DNA from: Mortierella alpina
Lineage: Eukaryota > Mortierellomycota > Mortierellomycetes > Mortierellales > Mortierellaceae
Direction of reading: 5' to 3'
Assembly (NCBI GenBank): GCA_029449245.1
Contig: JANATF010000004.1
Location: 1,674,001 to 1,738,000, forward strand
DNA: 64,000 nt
Numbering within the stretch: position 1 is the first letter of the stretch; every line of letters starts with the position of its first letter. Of the stretch, positions 20,909 to 31,213 are shown piece by piece. Position numbers and translations under genes: made by a program. The notes beneath the pieces are model-generated. The model was not told the DNA's origin. It worked only from the letters and a program-made list of their open reading frames with translations, and made no database searches.

Positions 20909-21011
20909 AGCGTCACCGTCGCTTGTTTGTTGCCCGCATTGAATATGTGCCGAATGGTGTTGTTGAGCTACCCAGATGATCGAATGGCGCCTGTCGAGGC
21001 AGCTGGCAGCT

Positions 21012-22867
21012 TCATTTGCCATTCCGTAGTAATTGATATTTGGGTTGACAGAGGGCGAAAAGGCGCAACCCTTGGTTCCAGTAGTGTTGACCCACTCGCG
21101 CGATGTTCTCGGCCCCTATCGAGTCTATGTTAAGCCATCTCCTGCAGGACTCGCTCAAACATACGCACGACCTTGAGGTAAGCTTGGCCATTTGTGCTCC
21201 ATATATCGGGCACATGGTGTTTGCCAGGTATTCAACCACAAGATTAAAATCCTCGTAACCCAGTCCTCGCAGCTATATCAAATGGAGATTGGTTAGTTCT
21301 GATCACTTGTCCCGATATCAACGTGTATCAACATATAGGAATTGTCTTTCTCAAGAAGTGCGCCTTGAATGTTTGTGTGGTGAGTCAAGTCCGATGCCAG
21401 TCCGGAACTTGCCATCGCCGAGACAAAACACCTTGCGCCGATTTGCCTGCTTGTGAGGGCCTGTGTCCTTGTCAATGAGCCTCAGGGCATCCCCCCACCG
21501 TCAGGTCCAGCTCTCTCCTATAAGCCCTTTTGAAATCCTACGAGCCTCCTTCTGTTGAAGGCTCTCGCACTACTCCGATAGGTATTCAACAACCTCGAAG
21601 TATCGACGAACTTGTTCCTCCTTCTAACTAAGCCCTCCAGCTCCCCAACTTCCAACCTCGTCTCTAGGTCGTGAACATTCTGGCCACCGTCAAACATATC
21701 CATATCCTTGAGGACTTGTTGATCATAGAGGTATTGGAATAAAGGCCCATACAGGGCTGACCTGCGAATCATCAGGTTCTCTTGCGAAGGTTGAGCTGGG
21801 CTGGATTATTCATACGGAAAGCGGCAGAGATCCCCCCTCCTGGATCCAAGGCAAGAAAGACGGGTCCTGGTCCTGCTTCTGTTGCCTGCGCGACTGGTTT
21901 GCCCTCGAAAGTCTTTTGCAATGACTTCACATAAGCGCGTGCTCCAGGTGCACAGCGACAATTTTTCGTGTCAAAGGCCAAGAGGTGGACCTAAAACCTA
22001 TCTGTGCGCAACTATGTTGCTGAGCGCGTATCTTGGTCCTGAGGGTACATCTGCTTGAGGCAGTGCGGTTGGCTGCAGACTGCTCCATTGTTCTTGAGGT
22101 AGGTCATTACACTGCTCATAAAACCTCAGAATCTCATTGCGGTATGCATCAAGTGCCTCCTGATCTAAGGAAAAACTGATTCAACGTCGTACCGCTGCTC
22201 AAACCTACGATCAAAAACTTCAAGGCTCGCGCTTCCCTCTCGTCCACCGTTCCAACATGCGCCTCCTCACTTAATAGATCTTTCAGGACGGCGGTCACAA
22301 TTGTCTTCTTGAACAGGAACGTCTTGGCCAACGTGCTACAAATGGATCCCTGGAGGTAATCCCAGCTCATGTTCGAGCCTTTGGCAGAAAATGATGGCTT
22401 TGCGGAGATCCTGTATCGTGTCCATGGCATCCATCCGCCAGCAGCGCTTATAGGGTTTACCAGCATACTCGACAGGACCCTTGTCGCCCACTCGTTTGTC
22501 CACAAACGGGAAAAGCCATAGAGGAGGCGTCTCGGGGGCACAAATTGGTGTTACCACCCCCATGGATCGTTAAAGCGATGAGCGGCAGCACATGTGTGAT
22601 GCGGCCAATATCGCAAGCTTTGATGGCTGCACCAAGTTCAATATCGCAAGCTTTGATGGCTGCGCCAATTTCAATAAACACGGCTACATCGCGCAGGAAG
22701 AAAAGGGCGTTGGTGTTGAGGGATAGTAGATGGAAGGCAAAGCAGCGATAGTGAAGGCTGAGAGCAACAGGACTTGATGATCGCTTTTGAGAGGTTCTGA
22801 ACAGCCAACTCGTCCGATACACTGCAACCCCACAGACACTCACAGAGCTGCTGTATCTTTGCATCAA
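21012..22867 (-). pseudogene. Broken DUF6589-like gene
   Basis: Several minus-strand frames in shifting phase (22867-22457, 22563-22336, 22541-22149, 21981-21772, 21772-21518, 21239-21012) carry protein-like sequence but no single open path. The best fragment, FFLRDVAVFIEIGAAI then ACDIGRI and HVLPLIALTIHGGGNTN, resembles from memory the DUF6589 family found expanded in fungi and linked to mobile DNA. This fragment contains a 33-bp in-frame tandem duplication (22608-22640 / 22641-22673) that repeats GAAIKACDI. The multiple frameshifts and stops mean the gene is dead or, less likely, heavily spliced. Confidence 0.45.
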
Positions 22868-23119
22868 AGACTATTCACAAGAGCTCGTTGATGTCATGAA
22901 AATAGGTTTGTCCTTGAAATTGCGATGCAGCGACATGCGATCGACGCAAGATCCCGCGAAACTCTCTGGAGCCAAAGTGTGTATTCCAAATGGTTCCGCA
23001 CAGTCATTTCCAAATGAAAGAGCTGGAGAGTAGGGTGTACCTGTCAAGGTTGAGGGATATATAGTTGTCGAAGGAATGATGAATAATGGACCATACCCCC
23101 GACTCAGTGCAAAGCCTAG

Positions 23120-23202
23120 GGCGACCCCATGTCAAAGGCGAGATACTATCCCAGCCTTCTGAAGAGAGAAGAGTTTGAGCGGAAGAGGGATGGGTTCAGA
23201 GC
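23120..23202 (+). repeat. Dispersed repeat, copy downstream of the TVP38-like gene
   Basis: Partner of 16313-16409. It lies just beyond the 3' end of the minus-strand TVP38-like gene, so the two copies are about 6.8 kb apart in direct orientation. Confidence 0.7.
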
Positions 23203-23285
23203 TTCCATACAACACAATAGATGAAGACCACTGCATGACATATGCCACCAACGCATTTGGCTCTTTTATCTCGGTTTATTCCTGT

Positions 23286-25444
23286 TCAGTCCTCTTGGGC
23301 GGCAAAGTGATAATACAGGGGAACGCAGACACAGACATTCAATACAGCCACGACTGCAATAGCGACAAACGTCCACTTTTCACCCTTGGTGAATCCTGAC
23401 GAGGGCAAATTCGTTACCGCTGAGTGATTGGCATGTTGGTGCACTTTGTTATGGTCCTTGGCTGGCCGATGATTAGCATGGGATGACGACACAGTGGCCC
23501 CGCTACTGCTCTGGCCTCCCTCTACCTCATCCTGTTCATCTGCGTCCCCAGTCCTAGCTCTAGAAGGTGCTAGTAACCTCTGGTCGGCCGCCTCGAGATC
23601 TCCGCGATAGTAATAATCCCGATCCCCTTCCTCTGCTGCCAACTGTTCTATCATGGTGCTTCTGAGTGACGGCGGGAGACTAGCATTATCTTCCAGCTCT
23701 CGAATGACGGTTGCGACACCCTCGACCACGATCTCAACCTCCCGAAGATTGGTTAAAGCCTGATGCTGGTCTAGTCGCTTCATAGCCTTGCGGAGCGACC
23801 TCTTACCAAAGAGAGAAAGAGTAAGGATGCAACAAACGACAAAGACCCCATTCATGACCAAGATCACAACGTTCTTAGTGGCGAGTTCCGGATTGTCAAT
23901 GCCTGAGAGGCCTTTAAGAAGGGATCCGATCCAAATCCCGATGCATGAACCTGGAAACACGCCGATACAGGTCGCCCACACCACGGTCCACATGCGGATC
24001 GAGGTGATGGAGAAAAAGTAGGTGATCAGGTTGAACGGGATCGGAGTCAAGCGAAGCATGACGACAATTTTCCATCCTAAGGTCAAACAGAGAAATAGGG
24101 ATGTGATTAGATTCATGAGCAATGGAGTTGGCGAGAGCGGTCAGCTCCTGGTCAGACACAGAGAACAAAAACTGTACCATCGTCCTGGATAACCTGATCC
24201 AAAGCATTGAACTTTGGGTGCTTCGACATAACGCTCTTGACCCAGTCGTAAAAGACATAGCGCCCAAAGATGAACGACCAAACAGCCGCAAACACGTCGC
24301 CCAACAGCACAATGAGCAAAGCCAGCGGGAACGGCTTAAATAAGAATCCTGCTCCGATGGTGAAAAGCGAGCCGGGCAGGAAAAGTGTGCACGCGGCCGT
24401 GTAAGAGACGATGAAAAGTATTGCGCCGATGCGCTTGTGGCTGTCGATATACCTGTTAGATAGGAGCACCCAACGAATAAACCGGTTGTGGCTCGATCTT
24501 AGTTCCAAAATCATGTCAAGCCAGGAGGAACATTCGATTCCAAGGACGGGAAGGATTTCTGTGCGCATTAAACCGCACCAAACAAGTCATCGATCCATCT
24601 TGTCTCCCGGCCGCCAGACATCATTCCACGTGCAGCGCACATACCTCAAAACATCCTTGATGTGATCCTGAATACGGAAAACAGTAAACGACAAGATAAT
24701 CAACGTCAACAGCGTCACCAGGAGTCCCGCCTTAAAGTATGTCTGCCTGTTCCATGTCCTAGGGTGCAGTCCACTCTTTAGCGCCCATTCCATCCAGGTC
24801 ATAGGGGGGTTGTTCTCTGAACCACGGGTGGGGTATACTGCCCGACGAGGCACTCCAGGTTCTCTATCTTGGGGCGATCGGCCATCACTGCTATATCCGG
24901 CGCTGTCCTGCGATCCTGTCCGGATCAATGGCGTGTTCTCTGACTGCATATGATCCTCGTCATCGTTATCGTCCTCATATCGCCGCAAGGGCCGCTCATC
25001 AACAGGAGCACGGCTGCCCAAGGCGTTATCCTCGACCACTACGACTCTATCACTTGTACGGGCTTTGTTATCGCCACTGTCCCCATCATGGTCAGGACCC
25101 TGTTGGAGAGGCTGCTTTCCTGGTCGTGGCGTCTCTATCCGAATGTCGTGGGCGCTCTTGGCAGACTCGCTGTATTGACGGAGATCATGCTGAGGTGTCA
25201 AATCCGAGTGCTGCTGCGGGACCTGACGACTGTGCTCTCCGGTCTTGCTACTGGGAGCTGTTGAATGGTCGTCCAAGGAGTCGCTGGTAGACAGGTTTGC
25301 TGAAGTAGCTGCAGGGTCAACAGCGTCGTCTCCAACCACAGCTGCTACTGCACTCTTCAATACGGAGGGGGTGACAGGTGCCGTTGGAGGGCATGAGCTT
25401 GAAGAGGCTTTGGCGCGGGAGTTTTTCGACTTTTTCTTTGCCAT
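23286..25444 (-). CDS. TVP38/TMEM64-family (VTT domain) membrane protein
   Basis: Proteins with the VTT/DedA fold sit in Golgi, vacuolar or ER membranes and are linked to lipid scrambling and vesicle traffic. Three minus-strand exons, 25444-24645, 24452-24178 and 24076-23286, give 621 residues. Residues 1-230 are Ser/Asp-rich and disordered. The first helix is KAGLLVTLLTLIILSFTVF (about 236-258). The VTT core follows: SHKRIGAILFIVSY, FLPGSLFTIGAGFLFKPF, GWKIVVMLRLTPIPFNLITY and GVFPGSCIGIWIGSL. The first intron is 192 nt with a CTAAC just before its acceptor. The C-terminus has further helices and a His/Ser-rich cytosolic-type stretch, then a final helix (TFVAIAVVAVLNVCVCVPLY). The 230-residue N-terminal extension is longer than in yeast Tvp38. 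Confidence 0.85.
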
Positions 25445-26439
25445 TGCTGATGCTTTTCACGCTAGTGCGTATTAAGAGCGGAAAGGGCAGCTTTTTGGCG
25501 GGAGAGGGTTCAAGGTGAGAAAAGGAGGACAGAGAAAGAAAAAGGCACACGGCAATGTCACCGGTTTACAGGCGGGGTCAGCTGCGGCGGCAATCCGGCT
25601 GAAAAAAAAGGAGGTGAACTGTTTAATGAGGAGGCAGAGGGGGCTGACAGAGGCAGCGAGGTGCAATGAAGTCGGGTGGCCGCAGGGGTGCCAATGGTCT
25701 AGGGGTGGTCAATCGAATGTGGAGTGGAATCAGGAAGGAAAGAGGAAGGACGAGCAAACGAGGCCGCAAAAAGGAGCGACTGTGGCAAAATTTAAAACGA
25801 GGATGAAGTCATATCCAATGGGGCTGGCATGCAGGGCTTACTGAACTAGTGCGCTGCTGCACCTCACATAATTGTAGTCCTGCAAGCGGCCTTGGGTCTC
25901 CAGCACCATTCACTGTTAATCGGAAGAAGCCCAAGGGATGAACGGCCTGGCCAGCAATAGCCTTTGGAGCTGCCGGATCGTCTTTGGCTATCAGCGTTGC
26001 AGGCGACTTGGTAGGCCCGGTATCGGCAACTCGCTTGCAGTTGTCTTTGGCACTCACTGTAACCCTCGGGACAAGAGGCAGCGCCAACATGATGGTAACA
26101 AGCAAAATAATCATGATCGATCAACTGCGTTTTTGATATCCGTGACAGAAGGCCCCTTACGCTTTCATTCTTGGCTTCTTGTTTCTTGGACGGTCCATAA
26201 TGAGCGTGTAACACTTGTAAGAGTGCTGGATGTGTCTGTGTAAAAGCGATTTGAGGATTGTCGTGTTAGTGAGAATATTCGAAGATGGTGGCTCTTTATA
26301 TATACGTTAGCCGTAAGAAATGTCAGTACGAGCGAAGGCAGCAAGGCCCAGAGAGAATATCCCTTGGCGTTGGACTCTTGAAGTATCCTCTATTAGATTC
26401 GCTACAACTGCAATCACCATGCGCATGCTGCTTTTCGAC
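25445..26439. other. TVP38-like promoter and flank
   Basis: The proximal 300 bp are purine-rich on the plus strand (C/T-rich as read toward the gene), as expected for a promoter. Beyond that only short unrecognised frames are seen, leading into the MULE relic. Confidence 0.4.
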
Positions 26440-28080
26440 ACCTCAACAAAAATCCAGAGCGATCAAGGACCAGATCAAGCGATGCTATTACGAGGGATGT
26501 CTATCGCAACAGTTATGAACATGTTGACCATGGATCATGATCACTCAGCTCCAGGCATCCAATGACGGCAATTCACGATTTGACAGAGATGACTTTATAA
26601 CATACCACGATATTTACAACATGTGGTACGCCATCACGGCGACGAGGATTCGAAAGGCCGAGGACCCAAACGTTTCGACGGGGCTCTGGATGGAGAGTCT
26701 CAAGCAGCAAGGCCATTTTTTTACTAGCACTACGATACCGAGCACAGTATCAGTTTATATCATGGATTTTTCGCCTCAATGGCAGCGTAATGAGCTGAGC
26801 AAGTGGGGCAACGTCTTCTGCTTCGATGGCACATCGCGCATGGGGGTAGGTGTGCTTTAAATGTATGGAGCTGCTGCCGTGAGGCCTGCGATCTTCTCAC
26901 AGGGACGCTGGTCGTTTTCTTTCACATATCCTTAGACGCAGCACGTACCTGTTTACTATAGTCGTCTAGAACAGAGATACAGGCTTTGTTATCCCTGTAG
27001 CCTTCTTTTTGACAAAGGACCCCCAAATGACAAGTGCTTGAAGGATGGCCCAAGCTCTGAATAATAAGATAGACGAGCTATGTGACAGAGAGTTCCAGCC
27101 TACTGTTGTTATCACTGATCAAGGCCAGACAGAGATCAAAACCATTCAGGCTGTTTAGCCGCTCGGTACGCGCATACTCTATTGTGCCTGGCACATTCTA
27201 CAAGCATGGGAACGAAAGCTGACTGTGCAGAACGTTGGGTCGATTAACCTCAGCACCATTGATAAGGACCATAGGAAGCGGAAGGCAAGTACAATGAACA
27301 ATCATTTCTTTCATTCTATAAAAGTTAGTGCACATAAAACGCCGTTATTTCTTATCTTGTCGTGTATTTCCGAACGCTAGGTGCTGTTGTCTAAACGATT
27401 CCTCATAATTTCGCAATATGTCTAACTTTTTTTTTAATTACAACATAGAACTGGATTTGCCGGCCAACAAAAAAATCCGTATTACCAAAGGCTGGAGACG
27501 ATATACGGCTTCTGATGGAAAGGCTGTCGATCTACCTCCTTCCTGGATGGGGATTCTCGCGAACACAATTGGAACCCGAACCGCGAGCAGCCTTCGATCA
27601 CCTCAAAAACGACCTTCGAGCTGGCGACGCAATCAATGTACCGAGTATGGGCCAGGGGCGGAGCTACGCTCTATTCTCTATGCAAGAACGGAAAGCGAGG
27701 CCGTTACCCTAATATTGGAGGCATTCAGAGATGCGTGACGAGATCCCGCACTAAGCTTGGTCCAGTCTATGGATAAGAATTACTATGACCATCCGGCGTA
27801 CAGGCGGCGATGGATGTTCTGCCATCGCACTAACATCTCTTAAGCCTGGTCAGCCTGGATCAACACCAACAATTATATTGAATCTTGGCACAACTCTCTA
27901 AAGAAACACTTCTTCAAAGATAAGCAGCAGTCATCTTGACACTGTTGTCTATACCTTCGTTCAGACAACGATGCCACACTATCAGCAGATGTGTATTCGG
28001 CACAGTCTGGAAATTGGGCGAATGACTCCGCGGCTCTAAATACTCTCAAGACCAACATTCTAGCGTCACACTACAGGAGC
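26440..28080 (+). pseudogene. Degenerate MULE-type transposase
   Basis: Mutator-like elements move through a DDE transposase with a zinc-finger/SWIM tail. Collinear pieces of such a protein occur here in changing frames: DFITYHDIYNMWYAIT and VYIMDFSPQWQRNEL then VFCFDGTSRMG (first catalytic Asp, 26537-26860); TVVITDQGQTEIKTIQAV, a stop, then RILYCAWHILQAWERKL (second Asp and the C-x2-H element, about 27100-27230); and, after frame shifts, LVQSMDKNYYDHPAY and WINTNNYIESWHNSLKKHFF (27740-27920). Stops and frameshifts break the frame at least four times. I found no terminal inverted repeats or target-site duplication. The region 27290-27740 between the second and third blocks is the least clear. 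Confidence 0.7.
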
Positions 28081-29263
28081 AAAGCGCGTGGAAGATCCTG
28101 AAGTCGCGTCACTAGTCCCTACTGCAGACCAGACCGTCGTTCAAATCCAGTCTTTTGAAGGACCCCTACCGCTGGCACCGCGTACGATGTCAAGGTTGAC
28201 ACGTATATGGTCCTGGCCTTCAGATAGTAAGCTTGAGTCTTCATGATATTCGACTCTGCCAGCTAACACGGTTTGCCAATGCTAGGGCAATGTAAAGATC
28301 AAGGAGATGCCTGGAAATATCAAAAACATCGACGACTTCCCCAGAATACCTATGAACGTAGTGACATGCTTACAATCACACACGGGATAAGTCAGTGCTG
28401 TAGCTACCGGTACAATGTACTTTGAAGAAAATCGGTAGCGTTTTGATACTTCCAACTCGTTTTGAAGAAATGCCTTGCAAAGCTTTTGCATTTTTCGGCG
28501 ACCCCAACCACCTCTCACACTTTTTCTGGCCATTCAAAGAGCTCAAAAGCAACGTACAACGTATCAATAATGTAACCTACCATTGGAGACTAGCAGCTCC
28601 CAGCAAGTTTTTGTAAGAGGACAACTCAAAAACAGCAAATCCTTGAGAGTGAACGACCCTTTTAATACAAGAACTCGTACTTGACGAAGAAATACGCTGA
28701 GTAAGTTAGCTTGTTGGATTCACCATCGAAACCTACATCTATTCTGAATGTTCGGTAGTGTTTTGAGATTGCTGCTTCATTCAGCGCGTCAACGAACAAA
28801 TACACGCATTTCAGTTTCATCAGTGCTCGTCAAGACGCGTCCTTCATCACACCCACCCACATACGCTCCTCAGTTTTCACTCAAACGTGTTCTTTTACGC
28901 CCACAACAGACTTGTCAAAGGCTTGTGTGTATTTTTGTGTCCACAGTGGAGTGCTGATTGGGCAGCGCGTAGGTCTCAGTGAGCTTAGCTACTTTATGTT
29001 GAGATTGCGGGTCCAGAGGGAACGTGTGTACTCTTGGGTATATTTCCTCGGTCCCACGATCTTGCTCCTACAGTAGTCGTTGTCTAAATTGTGAGTAGTT
29101 GCTGTTTGTATCCCTTGATCCTAGTGTGTCGTATACGCCACAGCGCCCTACCATTTCACTTGTTTGCCTTTGTGTGTCATTTCGTGCATTTACCTTTGCG
29201 GGTTGGCGAGGATGGTGATAACGTAAGAAGGTGCAAAAAGGCCATATCGCCACAGGACAGTCC
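28081..29263. other. Flank of the MULE relic, no gene seen
   Basis: May include the decayed 3' part of the transposon (28100-28280 reads like transposase tail in places). The rest shows no coding structure, repeats or RNA-gene signals that I can support. Confidence 0.4.
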
Positions 29264-29656
29264 ACGCTCGGAATAAGGAACCAGAAGTTCCCTATTCCGA
29301 ATGTAGCTACCTTACCAAATCGAAAAATGTCCCCCGCACAAGCTCCATGTAAACAATCATATGGGGATTTCATTTCATGACATTTTCCCGAAAGGATATT
29401 TTGATCCCTAAAGACCTCATTCTTGGGTTCACGAAGCTCGAACTCTTTAGGCTCGTCCGATGATGCTGTATGAATGCTTCCTGAAAGTAAGAGCTTGTTA
29501 CGCGTAGAAATGGGATCTCCAAATGACAAAGTAGAAAATACATATGATTTTTTTGAATGGAGTTTGTACGAGGGGATTTTAGGTTCGTATATAGTTTGAA
29601 TCGATAGAGTAGCTGCATTCGGAATAGGGAACTAAATGGTTCCCTATTCCGAGCGT
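29264..29656. mobile_element. 393-bp inverted-repeat element with self-folding termini
   Basis: The left terminus starts ACGCTCGGAATAAGGAACC and the right terminus, read on the other strand, starts ACGCTCGGAATAGGGAACC; the match continues through TTCCCTATTCCGAATG and AGCTAC, about 46 bp. Each terminus is also a hairpin on its own, since CGGAATAxGGAAC pairs with GTTCCCTATTCCG. The 300-bp interior has no coding capacity. This is the build of a non-autonomous (MITE-like) element. No flanking duplication is evident. Confidence 0.7.
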
Positions 29657-29864
29657 CGATTGTACTCAAAGACTTTGCTGTCATTACCTTAAGCCCTTGT
29701 TGACACCTTACAACCTCTTCAGATGACCATGCAACAGCCCCCCGTGTTCCAACACTGTATTGTGGACTGTATATCAATTGACTTTACAGTGAAGTTACAG
29801 TACCTCGAAACGTTTTCTTTGTACCGTTCAAGCTTTATGGGGGGGTGTTGCGACTCTCCTCGCG

Positions 29865-29872
29865 TATATAAA
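29865..29872 (+). promoter_or_regulatory. TATA box of the 8-cysteine secreted protein
   Basis: TATATAAA lies 155 bp before the start codon, predicting a leader of about 120 nt. Confidence 0.7.
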
Positions 29873-30019
29873 GTGAGTGGCATCTACCCAATGTCCCACA
29901 CCGACACAGTCAGATCCTACCTCAGACGCAGACCCGATCTCCTTTGCAGTACCCACCCAAGAGCTCCAAGACCCTCGACTAAGAACATTTACCAGTCGTC
30001 CCCCAAGAAAACCTGCACG

Positions 30020-30370
30020 ATGAAGATCACTTACCTGTTTCCCTCCAGCCTCTTGCTCTCACTCATTCCGGAGATTGTTTATGCCCAAAACCGTCCCGTG
30101 CAAGGTCTAATTACAGGACCGGCTACCGATATCGTAACCGGGATACTGGTGCAACTTTCGGGGGACTATGGAGTTGTCGGCAACGCTGCATATGGTTGCT
30201 ATAAAGGCTACTGCTGGGCCGGATGTATGGGCGCGTTGTTTGATTTTGACAAGTATAGTGAATGGTGCTATACAACAAAATCATACTCGCAAAGTTTCAG
30301 CTATGTCAAGTGTACCGAGCATAAGGAATGCAACAATCAATGGTCTTGTGCAGGATCGTGTACAATTTAA
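30020..30370 (+). CDS. Small secreted 8-cysteine protein (116 aa)
   Basis: A single-exon protein with a clear signal peptide (MKITYLFPSSLLLSLIPEIVYA, cleavage near AQN). The mature chain of about 94 residues has eight cysteines, all in the C-terminal 60 residues: GCYKGYCWAGC, then EWCYTT, YVKC, EC, WSC and GSC. The even count and spacing fit four disulphides. The CxxGYCWxxC...WCYTT layout recalls, from memory, a family of short secreted fungal cysteine-rich proteins, but I cannot name a function. It could be a wall-associated, antimicrobial or effector-like protein; those are guesses. The strong TATA box suggests an inducible gene. The longer in-frame reading from 29723 is rejected because it crosses the TATA box. 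Confidence 0.8.
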   Translation: MKITYLFPSSLLLSLIPEIVYAQNRPVQGLITGPATDIVTGILVQLSGDYGVVGNAAYGCYKGYCWAGCMGALFDFDKYSEWCYTTKSYSQSFSYVKCTEHKECNNQWSCAGSCTI

Positions 30371-30895
30371 TGGACGAGCCGCCAGAACCTGCGAGATCCA
30401 CATCGCCGCGCTCACCACCCTCGCCCTTTCTCCCCCCGCCACTATCACCATCGCCAGCGAAATACACCGATTCAAGGGCTGTGTTCCTTCTCGTCTTCTC
30501 GCCTGCACTAAAAACTCTGGACAATTAACCGATTGATTAATTGCTGCCATGTTCAGAAGGCAGCGAGAAACTTGGAAACAATAAAAATATCGTATTTATT
30601 CATCGATGGAGTGCATAAAGGCTGACAGATGTGTGTGCGGTGTCCAAGCATGTGGGTATGTGGGTGAGAGGAATATAATGAAGCAGAGTATGGAGCGCGA
30701 GAGTGACAAAAAAACAGGAATGGTGAAAGAGAGAGGGGGAGAGAGAGAGGAGTGTAAGAAAGAGAGAAGAACGAGTAGGAGAATGGAGCGGTGGAGTAGA
30801 GTGTGAGAAAGATAGAAGACGGGAGACAGAAAGGGAGGGAGAGAAAGAGAGTGTTTAGGAAAACGAAAAGATGCAGTCGAATCTGGTTTTTTCGC
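30371..30895. other. Intergenic with purine-rich tract
   Basis: The stretch 30660-30860 is almost pure A/G on the plus strand (GAGAGAG-type simple sequence). No gene is supported. Confidence 0.5.
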
Positions 30896-31115
30896 CATGG
30901 TCTACTATGAAAATCATGCCGATATTTTTTTGACGAAAAAGAATTGATTTGTGCTCAAAGCTGAGAAGAATGCAGGCAGTTGGCATGCTGCAGAGCAATT
31001 TTTGGTCCTTGCCTCTCTCATGCTGACCAACATCCTTCCATTGTGGGACAAAAGTCAAGCATGTTCTCGTCCCCTCATCAAAAAAATATCGGCATGATAT
31101 TCATAGTAGACCATG
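30896..31115. repeat. 220-bp inverted-repeat element with 41-bp arms
   Basis: Arm 30896-30936 (starting CATGGTCTACTATGAA) is the reverse complement of 31075-31115 with about two mismatches. The spacer of 138 bp has no coding capacity. It could fold into a long stem-loop or represent a MITE. Confidence 0.75.
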
Positions 31116-31213
31116 CCGGAAGCCATATTCAACTGTACATCGTTTGGGTCGGCTTAAGGGAACTTCTGGAATCCAGATTGTGCGGCATTCTTGGACGGAA
31201 CAATCACCTCTAC

